From an uncultured Verrucomicrobia subdivision 3 bacterium (lineage in GTDB: Bacteria > Verrucomicrobiota > Verrucomicrobiae > Limisphaerales > UBA11358), in the NCBI GenBank assembly GCA_903847285.1, contig CAINDH010000131.1, positions 1 to 39,434 on the forward strand: 39,434 nucleotides of DNA. Direction: 5' to 3'. The notes under the pieces are model-generated. The model saw only the letters and a program-made list of their open reading frames with translations. It did not search any database and was not told the origin of the DNA. Position 1 is the stretch's first letter; every line of letters starts with the position of its first letter. A program made the translations under genes and the position numbers. Below are positions 1-7,690 of the stretch, one piece after another.

Positions 1-110
1 GTTTTGAGCACGGAAAGATTTTGCGGCGTGATGTCCACGCCATCGGCCAGATCGTTCAGCCGCATTTTGCGCTGGGCGAGAACCACGTCGAGATTGACGA
101 TGATGGGCAT
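1..110 (-). CDS. Cro/XRE-type HTH regulator (YozG-like), N-terminal part only
   Basis: The gene starts at 110 and runs off the window, leaving about 36 codons. The translation begins MPIIVNLDVVLAQRKMRLND and continues with a helix-turn-helix of the small Cro/C1 class (LADGVDITPQNLSVLK). The ATG lies 4 bases after the stop of the DUF2975 gene at 115-690. That arrangement, a DUF2975 membrane protein followed at once by a short XRE-like regulator, is a known pairing (Bacillus YoaS/YozG type) of unknown role. It is probably a DNA-binding autoregulator of the operon; that is inference. Only the first half of the protein is visible. Confidence 0.8.
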   Translation of the reverse strand, partial: MPIIVNLDVVLAQRKMRLNDLADGVDITPQNLSVLK

Positions 111-114
111 AAGC

Positions 115-690
115 TTAAACGGTCAGTTCCTGTTCCTCCTGAATCTTCCGCCCTTCGTCCATGACCCACGCAATGAAAATCACAAAAAAGCCCTTCAACA
201 AATCATTCGGCAAATTGGAAGGGTCAATGTTCACCGGCACATCCGTCGCCCAGATGATTTTTGAAGCTTCAAAACAAATACCCAAAATGGGCATGATTAC
301 CAGCCACAAACCAATGCCGCGGATGCAACGGACATTGTCACGGCCAAAAAAAATTCCACTCTCGACATTGTTGAAGAGTTTGTAAAAAAACCAAATATAA
401 CGCCACAAGAGCGCCGAGGCGGACAGACAGAAAATCGGATATAACCATTTGTAACTCGGGCCAAAATTCTCCAGAACAATTGGCGAGCGGATGGCCATGT
501 AAAAAGTCGTTTTGACGACCTTATCCGGGCTTCCCAACGGCATGACCATGCTGGGAATCATCAGGGCAAACAAAGTTGCAAAAATCACAAAGCCAAAACA
601 CGCCAGGCAAAGCCATTTGAAAAACCGCGCGGCCGAGCGGATGCGCTTCGATTGGACAGCCGGAACGGAAGTGCTTTTGCTTGCATTCAT
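115..690 (-). CDS. DUF2975 family membrane protein, copy A
   Basis: A 191-residue protein with a basic N-terminus, a membrane segment near residues 24-50 and three more hydrophobic segments (about 85-110, 125-145, 160-178). It ends DEGRKIQEEQELTV, the conserved C-terminal signature of DUF2975. It is the last of three full paralogues in a minus-strand operon and sits directly before the XRE-type regulator. DUF2975 proteins are integral membrane proteins of unknown biochemical role, usually paired with such a regulator. The start codon ATG at 690 gives the expected short charged N-tail. No enzymatic motif is visible. Confidence 0.85.
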   Translation of the reverse strand: MNASKSTSVPAVQSKRIRSAARFFKWLCLACFGFVIFATLFALMIPSMVMPLGSPDKVVKTTFYMAIRSPIVLENFGPSYKWLYPIFCLSASALLWRYIWFFYKLFNNVESGIFFGRDNVRCIRGIGLWLVIMPILGICFEASKIIWATDVPVNIDPSNLPNDLLKGFFVIFIAWVMDEGRKIQEEQELTV

Positions 691-711
691 AAATTTGAAA
701 AATGTGTTTGG

Positions 712-789
712 TTAAACCGTCAGCTCCTGTTCTTCCTGAATCTTGCGGCTCTCGCCCATGATCCACGTGATATAGCTAGGCATAGTTTA
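712..789 (-). pseudogene. C-terminal scar of a fourth DUF2975 gene
   Basis: Reading the minus strand, codons ITWIMGESRKIQEEQELTV end at a TAA (712-714). This is the last part of the DUF2975 family, matching the ends of the copies at 115, 1198 and 1757 in protein and DNA. An in-frame TAA at 787-789 closes the frame upstream, and the lipoprotein stop at 811-813 leaves no room for the rest of the gene. It is a leftover of a deleted or replaced copy, or of a tandem recombination. A 23-codon ORF from the ATG at 783 is possible but unlikely to be functional. Confidence 0.75.
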
Positions 790-810
790 GCCCTTGTAGT
801 GACGACTCTT

Positions 811-1170
811 TCACAGGCCCCCGTCGGCTCTCGTGGTCGCCTTTGTGGCGTAGACCCGCGCTTCCGCGTCCGTAATACGCCCGTCATGATCGCCATCGGC
901 GGCGGCGATGGCGCGGTTGAACAGCACATTATCCGTCTCCACATGCCTATGTGAGTAGGGAAGCGTGCCGAAGCAGACCATATTGCAGTGCACCGGCGGG
1001 TGATAATTGGCGGCCAGATACGCGTTGTAAAAAGTCTCCGCCGCCGATTGGCTAGCGAAGCGGATGGTTTCCCGCGGCATGTTGGTGTAGGTGGTGCGCA
1101 TCACGCAACCCGCGGTGAAGAGGGCGGTGATGCCAGCGAGGAGCGTCCAGAGCAGTCTTGTTTTCTTCAT
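811..1170 (-). CDS. small lipoprotein with one EF-hand loop
   Basis: A 119-residue protein with a lipoprotein signal peptide: MKKTR, a hydrophobic stretch, then a lipobox-like TAGC with the lipidated Cys at residue 22. Residues 92-103 (DGDHDGRITDAE) fit the calcium-binding EF-hand loop exactly: Asp at 1, 3 and 5, Gly at 6, Ile at 8 and Glu at 12. Only one hand is seen; bacterial proteins of this kind may pair as dimers. It lies between DUF2975 paralogues on the same strand, 27 bases after the end of copy C, so it is probably co-transcribed. The role is unknown; a calcium-responsive periplasmic partner of the membrane proteins is speculation. Confidence 0.8.
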   Translation of the reverse strand: MKKTRLLWTLLAGITALFTAGCVMRTTYTNMPRETIRFASQSAAETFYNAYLAANYHPPVHCNMVCFGTLPYSHRHVETDNVLFNRAIAAADGDHDGRITDAEARVYATKATTRADGGL

Positions 1171-1197
1171 ATATATTTTGCTTTTGAGTTGTTTTGG

Positions 1198-1734
1198 TTA
1201 AACCGTCAATTCCTGTTCTTCCTGAATCTTCCGGCCTTCGTCCAAAATCCAGGCCAGCAGAATGATGAGCAACCCTGACGTCATTTGCGTAAGATCACTC
1301 ATCCCAATAGCAAAGGTTCGACAGGTGCTGGCCTCAATTAATTTTCCCACCAGCCAACCGATCAAAACCAGCAGCCCCAGCCAATGACCACGACGGATGT
1401 TCGCGGCGCAAAAATAATCCCTGCAGCCGAACGCCCGCAGCAGCCGGTAAAGCAGAAGCGAGCCAGCGAAACATAGGCCCGCCTGAAAAATCAGCAGCCC
1501 GATAACCAACGGAGGTATTTCCGTCATGGACTTGTATTGCTCCCCGGTGGCTCCTGGTAAGAAGAACGTCGTGGGCGGTGCCGCCCATCCCAGCACAGCG
1601 GCCAGCATGACCAGCACGGTTAAGACAATCGCCAACATACCTAGGACGACCAGAGTTTGGGCAATGCGAACCACTCTCCGAATCCTACGCAAACGAGGAT
1701 TGACGCTTTTGACGGCGGCTTCAGTTGGGATCAT
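1198..1734 (-). CDS. DUF2975 family membrane protein, copy C
   Basis: A 178-residue paralogue with the same plan as copy A: an N-terminal basic segment (RLRRIRRVVRIAQ), four hydrophobic segments and the C-terminal DEGRKIQEEQELTV. Sequence away from the tail differs strongly from copies A and D, so the duplications are not recent, although the last 45 or so bases are still very similar in DNA. It starts 22 bases after the stop of copy D and precedes the lipoprotein by 27 bases, consistent with one operon. No separate XRE-type partner follows it, unlike the usual one-to-one pairing. Confidence 0.82.
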   Translation of the reverse strand: MIPTEAAVKSVNPRLRRIRRVVRIAQTLVVLGMLAIVLTVLVMLAAVLGWAAPPTTFFLPGATGEQYKSMTEIPPLVIGLLIFQAGLCFAGSLLLYRLLRAFGCRDYFCAANIRRGHWLGLLVLIGWLVGKLIEASTCRTFAIGMSDLTQMTSGLLIILLAWILDEGRKIQEEQELTV

Positions 1735-1756
1735 AAAATAAAAAATTGGGTTTGGT

Positions 1757-2344
1757 TTACACCGTCAGTTCCTGTTCCTCCTGAATCTTCCGCCCTTCGT
1801 CCATGATCCAAGAGATGAAGATGATGAGCAGCCCGATGAAAAACGGCGTCGTGCTCAACTGCACATCGTGGACACTGCTCTGCAACTGACTATCCAGCCC
1901 CCAGTCGCCGATCAGATAATAGGCCAGCGAGCGGATGTGCCGGATGTTTTTGGCCGAGAACAAAAGGCCCTGCCGGTAAAGCCCGAACAGCGAGAACATC
2001 ACCCCGTAACCAAATCCACCCCACGCCATTTTGATCAGCCAGCAGGAAAGCACCTCGCTCGGCATATCCGTCGGCGAAGTGTAGATGTGATGCTGCGAAA
2101 CAACGATCCGCACATTGTGTTCCGACAAAAACGGCCAGCCCATGAAAAATGCCAGCAACGAATAAATGACCAACACAAAACTGATGACCATCAAAATTTG
2201 AACCCACAGACTCGCGTTTTGAATCCGCTTGAGCCGCACCGCCGGGGTTGCCGCTGAGTCGGCCTGCGGCTTCGGGAATCGTCGGCTAAAACCGCTATAA
2301 CAGACCAAAATGAACAAAAAAGTGACGAGGCAGAAGAAATCCAT
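1757..2344 (-). CDS. DUF2975 family membrane protein, copy D
   Basis: A 195-residue paralogue, first gene of the operon. The ATG at 2344 gives MDFFCLVTFLFILVCYSGF; a longer frame from a TTG at 2380 is open but less likely. The copy has an extra N-terminal hydrophobic segment (residues 2-17), then the family core (LKRIQNASLWVQILMVISF onward) and the conserved tail DEGRKIQEEQELTV. The 21-bp repeat array at 2441-2530 lies just upstream and is a candidate control region. Function unknown beyond the family assignment. Confidence 0.82.
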   Translation of the reverse strand: MDFFCLVTFLFILVCYSGFSRRFPKPQADSAATPAVRLKRIQNASLWVQILMVISFVLVIYSLLAFFMGWPFLSEHNVRIVVSQHHIYTSPTDMPSEVLSCWLIKMAWGGFGYGVMFSLFGLYRQGLLFSAKNIRHIRSLAYYLIGDWGLDSQLQSSVHDVQLSTTPFFIGLLIIFISWIMDEGRKIQEEQELTV

Positions 2345-2440
2345 GCCGCCGACCTTAAATCCTCTGACTAAAAGAGTCAATAACTATTTAATGATAATCA
2401 ATAAAAAAACGCCGCAATACGAACGCGAAACCCCTAAAAA

Positions 2441-2530
2441 GAGGAGTTAGCCTGTCAATTTGAGGGGTTAACCTGTCAATTTGAGTAGTCAGCCCATCAA
2501 AATGAGGAGTTAGCCGGTCATTTTGAGGAG
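2441..2530. repeat. 21-bp tandem repeat, about 4.3 units
   Basis: Four consecutive 21-base units start at 2441, 2462, 2483 and 2504, and a partial unit starts at 2525. Units 1, 2 and 4 read GAGGAGTTAGCCTGTCAATTT with few changes; unit 3 is the most diverged. There are no spacers, so it is not a CRISPR. A 21-base period equals two turns of B-DNA, which puts every unit on the same face of the helix. The array lies between the divergent DUF2975 operon and the aminopeptidase gene, a typical place for a multi-site operator, but no binding protein can be named from sequence. Confidence 0.85.
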
Positions 2531-2587
2531 TTAACTTCTGCCGGGCAGGCGCCGACGCCTCCGCCCGACCCGTCAGCTAGTCCAATG

Positions 2588-2630
2588 GAGGAGAGAACTC
2601 CTCTAGGACAGTAGATAGCCGTTCTCTCCT
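2588..2630 (+). promoter_or_regulatory. overlapping alternative hairpins upstream of the aminopeptidase
   Basis: GAGGAG (2588-2593) can pair with CTCCTC (2598-2603) around an AGAA loop. The overlapping AGGAGAGAAC (2589-2598) can instead pair perfectly with GTTCTCTCCT (2621-2630). The two stems share bases and exclude each other. They lie 52-94 bases before the aminopeptidase start. The layout could be an RNA switch or an operator; neither is proven. Confidence 0.4.
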
Positions 2631-2681
2631 GCAAAAGTGTCATGGCATGGCCGCGCTGGTTTGTTTATCTTTCCCCGCATT

Positions 2682-3791
2682 ATGACCGACCCGCGTTACA
2701 CCAAACTGGCGAAGCTGCTGACGAATTATTCCTGCGCGCTCAAAAAGGGCGAGCGCATCCTGCTGGACATGATCGATGTGCCGGATGAATTCACTGTGGA
2801 GATGATCCGCGCCGTGCGCGCGGCGGGCGCGACGCCGTTCGTGGAGGTGCGCCACACCCGCGTGGGCCGTGAACAGTTGCTGGGCATGACGGAATCGCAG
2901 GCCGCCGATGTGCGTGACTTGGAAATGTTCCGCATGAAAAAAATGGCGGCCTACATCGCCGTTCGCGGTGCGGATAACATGAACGAGAATTCCGATGTGC
3001 CGAGCGACCGGATGAAGCTGTATTCCAAAGTCATCCGCCCGGTGCAGGATTATCGCGTGAACAAGACGCGCTGGTGCGTGTTGCGCTGGCCCACGCCGAG
3101 CATGGCGCAGGCGGCGGGCATGAGCACGGAGGCGTTTGAGAATTTATATTTCGATGTCTGCACGATGGATTATCCGAAGATGGCGAAGGCGATGTTGCCA
3201 CTGGAAAAGTTGATGAAGCGCACCGACCGTGTGCATCTGAAGGGACCAGGAACGGATCTGACTTTCAGCATCAAGGGCGTCGGCGCAAAGAAATGTGAAG
3301 GCACGCGCAACATCCCAGACGGCGAAGTGTTTTCCTGCCCGACAAAATTTTCCGCGAATGGCGTCATCACGTTCAACACGCCGACGTTGTATTCCGGCAC
3401 GAAGTTCGAGGGTGTGAAACTGGAGTTGAACGATGGCAAAATCGTCAACGCCACATCCAACAATACGAAGCGCTTGAACGAGATTCTGGACACGGATGCG
3501 GGGGCGCGTTACATCGGGGAATTTTCGCTGGGCTTCAATCCGCATATCAAGAGTCCGATGTGCGACATCTTGTTCGATGAAAAGATTGCCGGCTCGCTGC
3601 ACTTCACGCCGGGTCAGGCTTACGAGGATTGCGGCAACGGCAACAAAAGCGCCATCCACTGGGATATGGTGCTCATCCAGCGCAAGGAATGGGGCGGGGG
3701 AGAGGTGTGGTTCGATGGCAAACTCATCCGCAAGGACGGCATCTTCCTGCCGAAGGAATTGAAGCCGCTGAACCCGGAGAATTTAAAATAA
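2682..3791 (+). CDS. M29 family aminopeptidase (AmpS/leucyl aminopeptidase T type)
   Basis: A 369-residue cytoplasmic metallo-aminopeptidase, close to the usual M29 length of about 370-410. The ATG at 2682 starts MTDPRYTKLAKLLTNYSCAL, the typical family N-terminus; an ATG at 2637 would add 15 unlikely residues. Family features include KGERILLDM near the start, a GEFSLGFNP segment carrying a metal-ligand Glu, and near the C-terminus SLHF and HWDMV, which supply the His and His-x-Asp ligands of the two-metal centre. It removes N-terminal residues from peptides. It is monocistronic, with a strong terminator 27 bases after the stop. Confidence 0.88.
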   Translation: MTDPRYTKLAKLLTNYSCALKKGERILLDMIDVPDEFTVEMIRAVRAAGATPFVEVRHTRVGREQLLGMTESQAADVRDLEMFRMKKMAAYIAVRGADNMNENSDVPSDRMKLYSKVIRPVQDYRVNKTRWCVLRWPTPSMAQAAGMSTEAFENLYFDVCTMDYPKMAKAMLPLEKLMKRTDRVHLKGPGTDLTFSIKGVGAKKCEGTRNIPDGEVFSCPTKFSANGVITFNTPTLYSGTKFEGVKLELNDGKIVNATSNNTKRLNEILDTDAGARYIGEFSLGFNPHIKSPMCDILFDEKIAGSLHFTPGQAYEDCGNGNKSAIHWDMVLIQRKEWGGGEVWFDGKLIRKDGIFLPKELKPLNPENLK

Positions 3792-3817
3792 TTTTCTAGC
3801 GTTAATTCTGAAAAAGC

Positions 3818-3852
3818 AAAAAGCCTGCGAGAATTTCTCGCAGGCTTTTTTT
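3818..3852. terminator. bidirectional Rho-independent terminator
   Basis: A perfect 15-bp stem (3818-3832 with 3836-3850, core AAGCCTGCGAGA) with an ATT loop is flanked by A and T runs on its two sides. It separates the plus-strand aminopeptidase from the minus-strand LysR gene and can stop transcription from both. Confidence 0.9.
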
Positions 3853-3881
3853 GTCGACGGAGATCAGCGCTGATTAACGCT

Positions 3882-4763
3882 TCAAATCGTGTCCTTCAGA
3901 ATGGTTAGGAATTGCTTCATCGCGGGCGATAGCACTTTGTTTTTCTTGTAGATAGCAGCGAGCGGGCGGAAAAAATCGCCGTCCTCAATGCCCACGGAAG
4001 CGAGTGTCTGCTTGGAGATTTCCTGCATCACGGTGCCAACGGGCACGATGGAGATACCCGCATCAATTTCCACGGCGCGCTTCACGGTCTCCACGTTGTC
4101 AAATTCCATGACGTGTTTGATCTCGACGTCGTGTTCCTTCAAAATTTTGTCCAGCGCCTTGCGTGTGGGGATGTCCGGCTCAAAACCGATGACCTTTTGC
4201 CCGGCGAGCTGCTTGAGCTTGATGTTCTTTTGTTTCGCGAACGGATGGTTCGGATGGCAGATGAGCACGAGCGGCTCTTTGCGGAGGGGAATGATTTCCA
4301 ATTTGGAATCTTTCACCGGATACGCCACGAGGCCGAGGTCAACGACGTTGCTCAAGACATCGTCATAAACTTGGTTCGCGCGGCGATACTCGACGTGGAT
4401 GTTCACCGTCGGGTAGTTCTTCATGAACTTTTTGATATACGGCGGCAAGTCGTGTAGGCCGATGGAATAAATCGTCGCCACGCGAATCGTGCCGGAGATA
4501 ATGTCTTTCAACTCCGCGAGCTTGTTGTTCAGCGAATCGTAGGTCTGGATAATCTGTTTGCTGTAGTCGTAAAGCACCGTGCCTTCGCGTGTGAGGCGGA
4601 ATTTTTTCTTGCTGCGTTCGATGAGCAGCGACTTGAAGGTGCGTTCCAGCGCACTGATTTGCTGGCTGACAGCGGACTGCGTGACACCGTTTACCTGCGC
4701 GGCCTTGGTGAAACTTTCCGTCTCGGCGAGATCGCAAAAAACTTTCAGGCTTTCGATTTGCAT
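3882..4763 (-). CDS. LysR family transcriptional regulator
   Basis: A 293-residue protein of standard LysR length. Residues 1-60 form the winged helix-turn-helix (MQIESLKVFCDLAETESFTKAAQ, then VTQSAVSQQISALE as recognition region). From about residue 90 a two-lobed periplasmic-binding-protein-like effector domain follows (GTIRVATIYSIGLHDLPPYI). The ligand cannot be told from sequence. It is convergent with the aminopeptidase, and its start is 41 bases after the stop of the kinase-like gene on the same strand, so the two may be co-transcribed. Confidence 0.9.
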   Translation of the reverse strand: MQIESLKVFCDLAETESFTKAAQVNGVTQSAVSQQISALERTFKSLLIERSKKKFRLTREGTVLYDYSKQIIQTYDSLNNKLAELKDIISGTIRVATIYSIGLHDLPPYIKKFMKNYPTVNIHVEYRRANQVYDDVLSNVVDLGLVAYPVKDSKLEIIPLRKEPLVLICHPNHPFAKQKNIKLKQLAGQKVIGFEPDIPTRKALDKILKEHDVEIKHVMEFDNVETVKRAVEIDAGISIVPVGTVMQEISKQTLASVGIEDGDFFRPLAAIYKKNKVLSPAMKQFLTILKDTI

Positions 4764-4804
4764 AAGTTCAATTAAAACAAAAGGATTTGCAGAGTCAACA
4801 GGCG

Positions 4805-6316
4805 TTATGCTGACAAAACCGATTTAACCTTCGATAACAGCTCCGTGCTCGTGAACGGCTTTTGCAGATAGCCTGCACCCGCTTGTTTATCCTCCGGCAA
4901 TACATAACCACTCGTGCACATGATGGGCACATCAATGCCCTGCTGCCGCACGCGTTCAATCAGCTCACGTCCGCCCATGCCGGGCATCACCAAGTCGGTG
5001 ATGATGAGCTCAACTTTAGTTCCCGGCTGCGCCAAAACCTGCAGCGCCTTTTGTCCATTGCTTGCCGTCAGAACCTTGTAGCCGAAGTCCGACAGGATCG
5101 TTTCCGCCATCGTCAGCAGGAGGCTTTCGTCGTCCACCACCAGCACCGTGGCCGTGCCGCGCAACTCCGCGTTGGAAACGCCGCCAGCCAGCACGCGGCT
5201 TTTTTCCGCAGGCAGATAAACGCGCGCCGAAGTCCCCTTGCCCAACTGGCTGGAGATGGCCACGCCGCCGCCGTGATTGGAAATTATGCCATACACCAGC
5301 GCCAGCCCGAGGCCGCGATGTGGCGCCTTCTTCGTGGTGAAGAACGGCTCAAAAATTTTGGCCAGCGCGGCTTCCTCGATGCCTGAGCCCGTGTCGGAAA
5401 TTTCTACGCACACATACGCGCCTGCTGCGAGCCGCACGTTGCGGTCCTGCGTGGCCTGAGTCAGTTCCACGTTGCGCGTGGAGACGGAAATCTGGCCGAT
5501 GGTGATGTTAGAAGCGGGAAACGACTCCACTGCATTCTCAAAAATCTTTGTGAGCGCTTGTTGCACCTTCGCTTCCTCGAAGCGGGACTCAAACAGCGAA
5601 CGCTCCAGCGTCTGGTTCCAGTTGAACCGCGTCCCGTGCGCGGCGCGAAACACTTCCACGCAACGGCTCACCACTGCGTTCGCGTTGCCTGCCGGGGCGC
5701 GGCGCGATTCTTTTTCCTGCCGGCTGAACAGCGCCAGTTCGCTCGCGATTTCCGCCGCGCGCGCCGCCGACTTCTCCACTTCCAAAAGTGAGCGCCGCCA
5801 CGGATGCGTGGCCTCAGCCTTGCCCAGCAGCAGCGACGTGTGCGCCAAAACCCCCGTCAGCGCGTTGTTAAAATCCAGCGAGACCGTCCGCGCTAGTTGT
5901 AACACGCAGTCGAGTTTTTGCTTCAAGGCCGCGTCGCCTTCCGTAGCCGACTTAGCCTCGGGAACCGCCTCGCCGCCGCTAATGCCGGAAAGCAATTGCA
6001 GCACTAGCCATTTCTCCCCGTTGTTATTGAACTGGCAGATGGCCGCCGTGAAGGTTCCCGTCGCACCGCTAGAAGTTTTGAATTTAAGGGTCGTTACCGC
6101 CGCCGGAGATTGCAGCCACAGCGAGACAAATTCCGTTGCGCCCCCGCCGTTTTCCGGTGACCAAATCAAGGCCAGTTGAGGTGTTCCGTCGGCCAGTGCC
6201 GCTCCAAAAATATTTTTTGCCGCCGTATTCGCCAACGTCACCGCCCCCGCCGTGTTGACCAGCAGCGCCGGCCACGTCGCGTTCTCCAGACCAAATACAA
6301 CTTCAGGTTTCATCAA
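4805..6316 (-). CDS. PAS-histidine-kinase-like protein with receiver domain, phospho-acceptor His missing
   Basis: A 503-residue protein without membrane segments. Order: PAS-like sensor (about 8-110), HisKA-like helices (about 135-200), HATPase (about 245-370) and receiver domain (about 390-503). The ATP site looks intact: N261 in the N box, D308 in DTGSGI, and the GLGLAL loop. The receiver has D395/D396, phospho-site D441 in ITDLVMPG and K486 in QKPF. The HisKA motif that normally reads HDFNN reads LDFNN here, with Leu 147 (codon CTG) where the phosphorylated His should be. It may signal by binding or dephosphorylation, use another residue, or have lost kinase output. The next His, in VLAHTSLL, is not at the canonical position. 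Confidence 0.85.
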   Translation of the reverse strand: MMKPEVVFGLENATWPALLVNTAGAVTLANTAAKNIFGAALADGTPQLALIWSPENGGGATEFVSLWLQSPAAVTTLKFKTSSGATGTFTAAICQFNNNGEKWLVLQLLSGISGGEAVPEAKSATEGDAALKQKLDCVLQLARTVSLDFNNALTGVLAHTSLLLGKAEATHPWRRSLLEVEKSAARAAEIASELALFSRQEKESRRAPAGNANAVVSRCVEVFRAAHGTRFNWNQTLERSLFESRFEEAKVQQALTKIFENAVESFPASNITIGQISVSTRNVELTQATQDRNVRLAAGAYVCVEISDTGSGIEEAALAKIFEPFFTTKKAPHRGLGLALVYGIISNHGGGVAISSQLGKGTSARVYLPAEKSRVLAGGVSNAELRGTATVLVVDDESLLLTMAETILSDFGYKVLTASNGQKALQVLAQPGTKVELIITDLVMPGMGGRELIERVRQQGIDVPIMCTSGYVLPEDKQAGAGYLQKPFTSTELLSKVKSVLSA

Positions 6317-6418
6317 TTATTTCGAGCGCAACAGGCTACAACTTTTTTTGAAGAATGCAAGGAACGAGCGCGAAACGCGGTTAATTGGCGCAAGTAAACA
6401 GCTGCTCTGACCAACCTA

Positions 6419-6835
6419 CTATCGGTTCGCCGCCTTGAGGCTTGAACCCGTGAATGCCTCTGGAATCAACTTCTTGACCGTGAAGGTGCGGATTTTTTTT
6501 AAGTCACGGCTGTCAGCCACAAACACTTTTGCATCCGGGGCATATTCCGCCAATAACTGTCGGCAAGCGCCGCAAGGTGTTGGTCCACCCGCGCCGCGTG
6601 CGACCACGGCAATGCCGATAAAGTTTCTTTTTCCGTCTGTCAGTGCCTTGAATAGCGCGATTCGTTCCGCGCAACACGTGAGTCCGTAGCTTGCGCTCTC
6701 CACATTTGCGCCGCCGATGATCTCGCCCGATTTGGTCAGCAGCGCGGCTCCAACCTTAAACTTCGAATACGGCGACACCGAGCCCAAGCGTGCTGTGGCA
6801 GCGGCTTGAACTAATTTGATTTTATTGATGGCCAT
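6419..6835 (-). CDS. cdd: cytidine deaminase
   Basis: A 138-residue homotetrameric-type cytidine deaminase that converts (deoxy)cytidine to (deoxy)uridine. Zinc and catalytic residues are present: C55-A56-E57 (TCCAERIA) and C88/C91 (PCGACRQ). The substrate segment is NVESASYG. The ATG at 6835 is preferred over an in-frame TTG at 6847; it overlaps the end of the purine nucleoside phosphorylase gene by 14 bases, which suggests translational coupling. With its two upstream neighbours it forms a nucleoside-salvage operon. Confidence 0.92.
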   Translation of the reverse strand: MAINKIKLVQAAATARLGSVSPYSKFKVGAALLTKSGEIIGGANVESASYGLTCCAERIALFKALTDGKRNFIGIAVVARGAGGPTPCGACRQLLAEYAPDAKVFVADSRDLKKIRTFTVKKLIPEAFTGSSLKAANR

Positions 6836-7679
6836 AAAGTTCGGCAAAGTTCTTGATCAGGGCCGCGCCTGATTTTTTTACGCGCTCGGCCGTCTCTAGC
6901 ACTTCCGCATGCGACAGGTTTTGTTTGCTGATGCCTGCCGCCAGATTCGTGATGCATGAAACGGCCGCGACGCGCAGACCAAGCTGCCGCGCCGCAATCG
7001 TCTCCGGCACGGTGCTCATACCTACAGCATCCGCACCGAGCGTGGCGAATGCACGTATCTCAGCTGGCGTCTCATAACTCGGGCCGCTGACGGCCAGATA
7101 AACGCCTTGCTGCAATTTCAGTTTGGAAATCTTTCCAGTCTGAAACAAAACCTCGCGAAGTTTTTTGTCGTAAGCCTCCGTCAAATCCACAAAGCGCGGC
7201 GACCCAGGGATAGCCGGACCGCGTAGTGGATTCGCGCCCATCAGATTGATGTGGTCGGTCAACACCATGAAGTCACCAGCTTTAAATTTTTTATTCAGTC
7301 CGCCCGCCGCATTCGTCAGCAACAAGTCCTTGATGCCAAACGCTGCCAGCGTGCGCGTGGCGAAGGTGACGCGCTCCATGTCGTGTCCTTCGTAAAAATG
7401 CGCGCGTCCGCTCAAGACCAGCACGGGCGTTTTGCCAAGGTGACCGAAATATAATTCACCCGCGTGACCGTTCACGGTTGGTTTGGGAAAGCCCAGGATC
7501 TGGGCGTAAGAAATTTTTTTCGTCACACGCAACTCGGCGAGGACGTGGTGAAAGCCACTGCCCAGCACGATGGCCAGCGTCGGGCGCAGCTTGGAAACTG
7601 TTTTCAGCCGCGTGGCGGCGGTTTGGGGATTTGCGTGAGTCGAAACTTTCACGTTTCGATTCTGCACGAATGCATTCAT
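6822..7679 (-). CDS. punA: purine nucleoside phosphorylase (class I, trimeric type)
   Basis: A 285-residue enzyme that splits purine nucleosides with phosphate into base and (deoxy)ribose-1-phosphate. Family motifs: phosphate-binding GSGF near residue 40, GRAHFYEGH, TNAAGGL, VSGPSYETPAEIR, VGMSTVPE (substrate Met and Glu region) and SCITNLAAG with the base-contacting Asn. Length and order fit the PNP/MTAP type better than the hexameric DeoD type. It starts 11 bases after the aminotransferase gene and overlaps cdd. Confidence 0.92.
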   Translation of the reverse strand: MNAFVQNRNVKVSTHANPQTAATRLKTVSKLRPTLAIVLGSGFHHVLAELRVTKKISYAQILGFPKPTVNGHAGELYFGHLGKTPVLVLSGRAHFYEGHDMERVTFATRTLAAFGIKDLLLTNAAGGLNKKFKAGDFMVLTDHINLMGANPLRGPAIPGSPRFVDLTEAYDKKLREVLFQTGKISKLKLQQGVYLAVSGPSYETPAEIRAFATLGADAVGMSTVPETIAARQLGLRVAAVSCITNLAAGISKQNLSHAEVLETAERVKKSGAALIKNFAELYGHQ

Positions 7680-7690
7680 CGGCCAAAGAA

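Noticed and set aside
2441..2530. CRISPR array
   Set aside because: The 21-bp units are contiguous with no spacers and no cas genes are nearby.
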